Assembly: GCA_030142905.1 (NCBI GenBank)
Contig: JASJOG010000273.1
Span: 308,076-372,075 of the forward strand
Length of the DNA stretch: 64,000 nucleotides
DNA from: Heliopora coerulea
Taxonomy: Eukaryota > Cnidaria > Anthozoa > Scleralcyonacea > Helioporidae
Direction of reading: 5' to 3'
Shown: positions 63,003 through 64,000 of the stretch, piece after piece
Numbering within the stretch: position 1 is the first letter of the stretch
Layout: each line of letters opens with the position of its first letter
Notes under the pieces: generated by a model
Seen by the model: the letters and a program-made list of their open reading frames with translations, nothing else
Databases searched by the model: none
Told to the model about the DNA's origin: nothing
Position numbers and translations under genes: made by a program

Positions 63003-64000
63003 AGACGAAAGCGTGAAGAAAGACGTCTAGTCGCGTCGAGAATCAATGATGCACAAAATTACGAGTTCACCCTGATACCACACGCGATCTCTGGGCGCAG
63101 CAGGTGATGTGGAAGCATCTTTCGAGTTAATGAATAGTGCAAATTGTGATAGTGCAAAACTTTGATTAATAAGCTGTCGTTAAAAAAGAAAAGCAAAATT
63201 GTGAAACATACTCCCGTGGGACAACATACTGTTTCACAATTTTTGCTGCCATATTGTCACGTAGGCGAGAAATTTGAAACGCGATTACCAAGCCCGGTTA
63301 AAACATTTTTACTTTGGATTACAACAATGAATTGAGCGACTTAACAATAACTATTCCAGCGTGACCCAATTTCTGATAAATGGAATTCTAGGGTGGTGAT
63401 CGAATATAATTTTTCTGTTTACAGAGCGAGTTTCAGCTAAATGTAAGTTACATCTAGCGAGTTACAGCCGAAAATAGTTAAAATTGTGCATTGCACTGGT
63501 TTGTTATGCGATAGTTTTCATAGTATTTGTTGCAGTAAAAACTGTAATATTATGTGGTGTGTTGGAACTGCTCATGATTTTCACTGTGGCTGGTAATTTA
63601 AATACAATCTTGTGCAATTAAATGAGTCTGTGATAAATTCGTTTCGAGTTGATTTCAGACTTGCTTTGCATGAGTTCTCTTAATAAACTAAACCCGGCTC
63701 GTCTGTTTCTTTTTAGCATCCACTTTGTCGAAATTTAGGCGATTTTCAGGAGGAAATTTTCAAGTTGTCTCCCGAAGTATATTTTTTAATTAGTATGACA
63801 TATTTGTAGTTTGACTTAGATCATGTTCGTAAAGTTTATTTATACGACCAAGTACTTTTCCCTGTTTCAGCTCAAGATTATCCTCATTCTATGAACCAAA
63901 GGAAAGCATTTCGACATCCATGCCAAAATAACAGAAAAGCGCCGCTTGCAAATTTCGACTATTTTCAGTTAAATCCCGTTAGACATGCAACAGATTTGAT
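63003..64000. other. No gene seen
   Basis: AT-rich, short frames only, no repeats recognised up to the window edge. Confidence 0.45.

Noticed and set aside
1..64000. CRISPR array, rRNA genes or bacterial operons
   Set aside because: No regularly spaced repeats with unique spacers, no rRNA-like sequence, and the content is that of an animal genome.

Overview
The window looks like nuclear DNA of an invertebrate animal, most likely a cnidarian (anthozoan-like). The reasons are the mix of CR1/L2-like LINEs, Penelope-like, BEL/Pao and DIRS-like retroelements, hAT and PIF/Harbinger DNA transposons, tRNA-derived repeats, and a decayed copy of a multicopy protein family that I associate from memory with anthozoan genomes. 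No conventional host gene can be identified with confidence. Almost everything recognisable is mobile or mobile-derived, and most of it is broken.

Bases 1-6413 are different. This is a compact, very AT-rich, intron-free, same-strand cluster of eight genes. It encodes small membrane and coiled-coil proteins, a SAP plus NUMOD1-like DNA-binding protein, and an intact 1205-codon protein-primed-type family B DNA polymerase. The polymerase has a Cys/His N-terminal domain, a zinc finger and an embedded endonuclease VII-like zinc/HNH insert. Five of the genes have a TATAWATAA-type box directly before the ATG, and two intergenic regions have perfect 13-14 bp hairpins. The layout is that of an integrated DNA virus or self-synthesising (Polinton/adintovirus-like) element whose left part lies outside the window. 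Bases 6440-6830 hold an inverted repeat and a direct-repeat pair that may be its right edge.

6.8-9.2 kb: 5'-truncated LINE. 9.3-16.9 kb: decayed zinc-finger/transposase-like pseudogene split by a 3998-bp hAT element with clear TIRs and TSD. 17-26.7 kb: tRNA-like 254-bp repeats (tandem and inverted), a TA-flanked MITE, LINE and MITE scraps, and a second hAT relic. 27.7-32.9 kb: two more LINEs. 33-43.6 kb: a minus-strand BEL/Pao element nested with a TIR element, a 3.1-kb LINE-derived insertion with 15-bp TSDs and a 14-bp minisatellite. A DIRS-like gag and a Penelope RT fragment lie at its downstream end. 45-48.5 kb: a PIF/Harbinger Myb-like exon and a convergent broken transposase. 50.4-53.8 kb: LINE and BEL fragments. 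53.8-54.7 kb: an unknown reading frame split by a tRNA-like inverted-repeat element. 55.2-57.9 kb: a Penelope GIY-YIG fragment between inverted pLTRs carrying a hammerhead-like motif, one arm cut by a hAT derivative. 58-64 kb: foldback elements, microsatellites, a deleted LINE and an unassigned minus-strand frame.

The genes of the first 6.4 kb plausibly work together (polymerase, DNA binding, membrane/virion proteins). The rest is a record of nested insertions whose order can be read from TSDs. Family assignments come from motifs and memory; no database search was possible.
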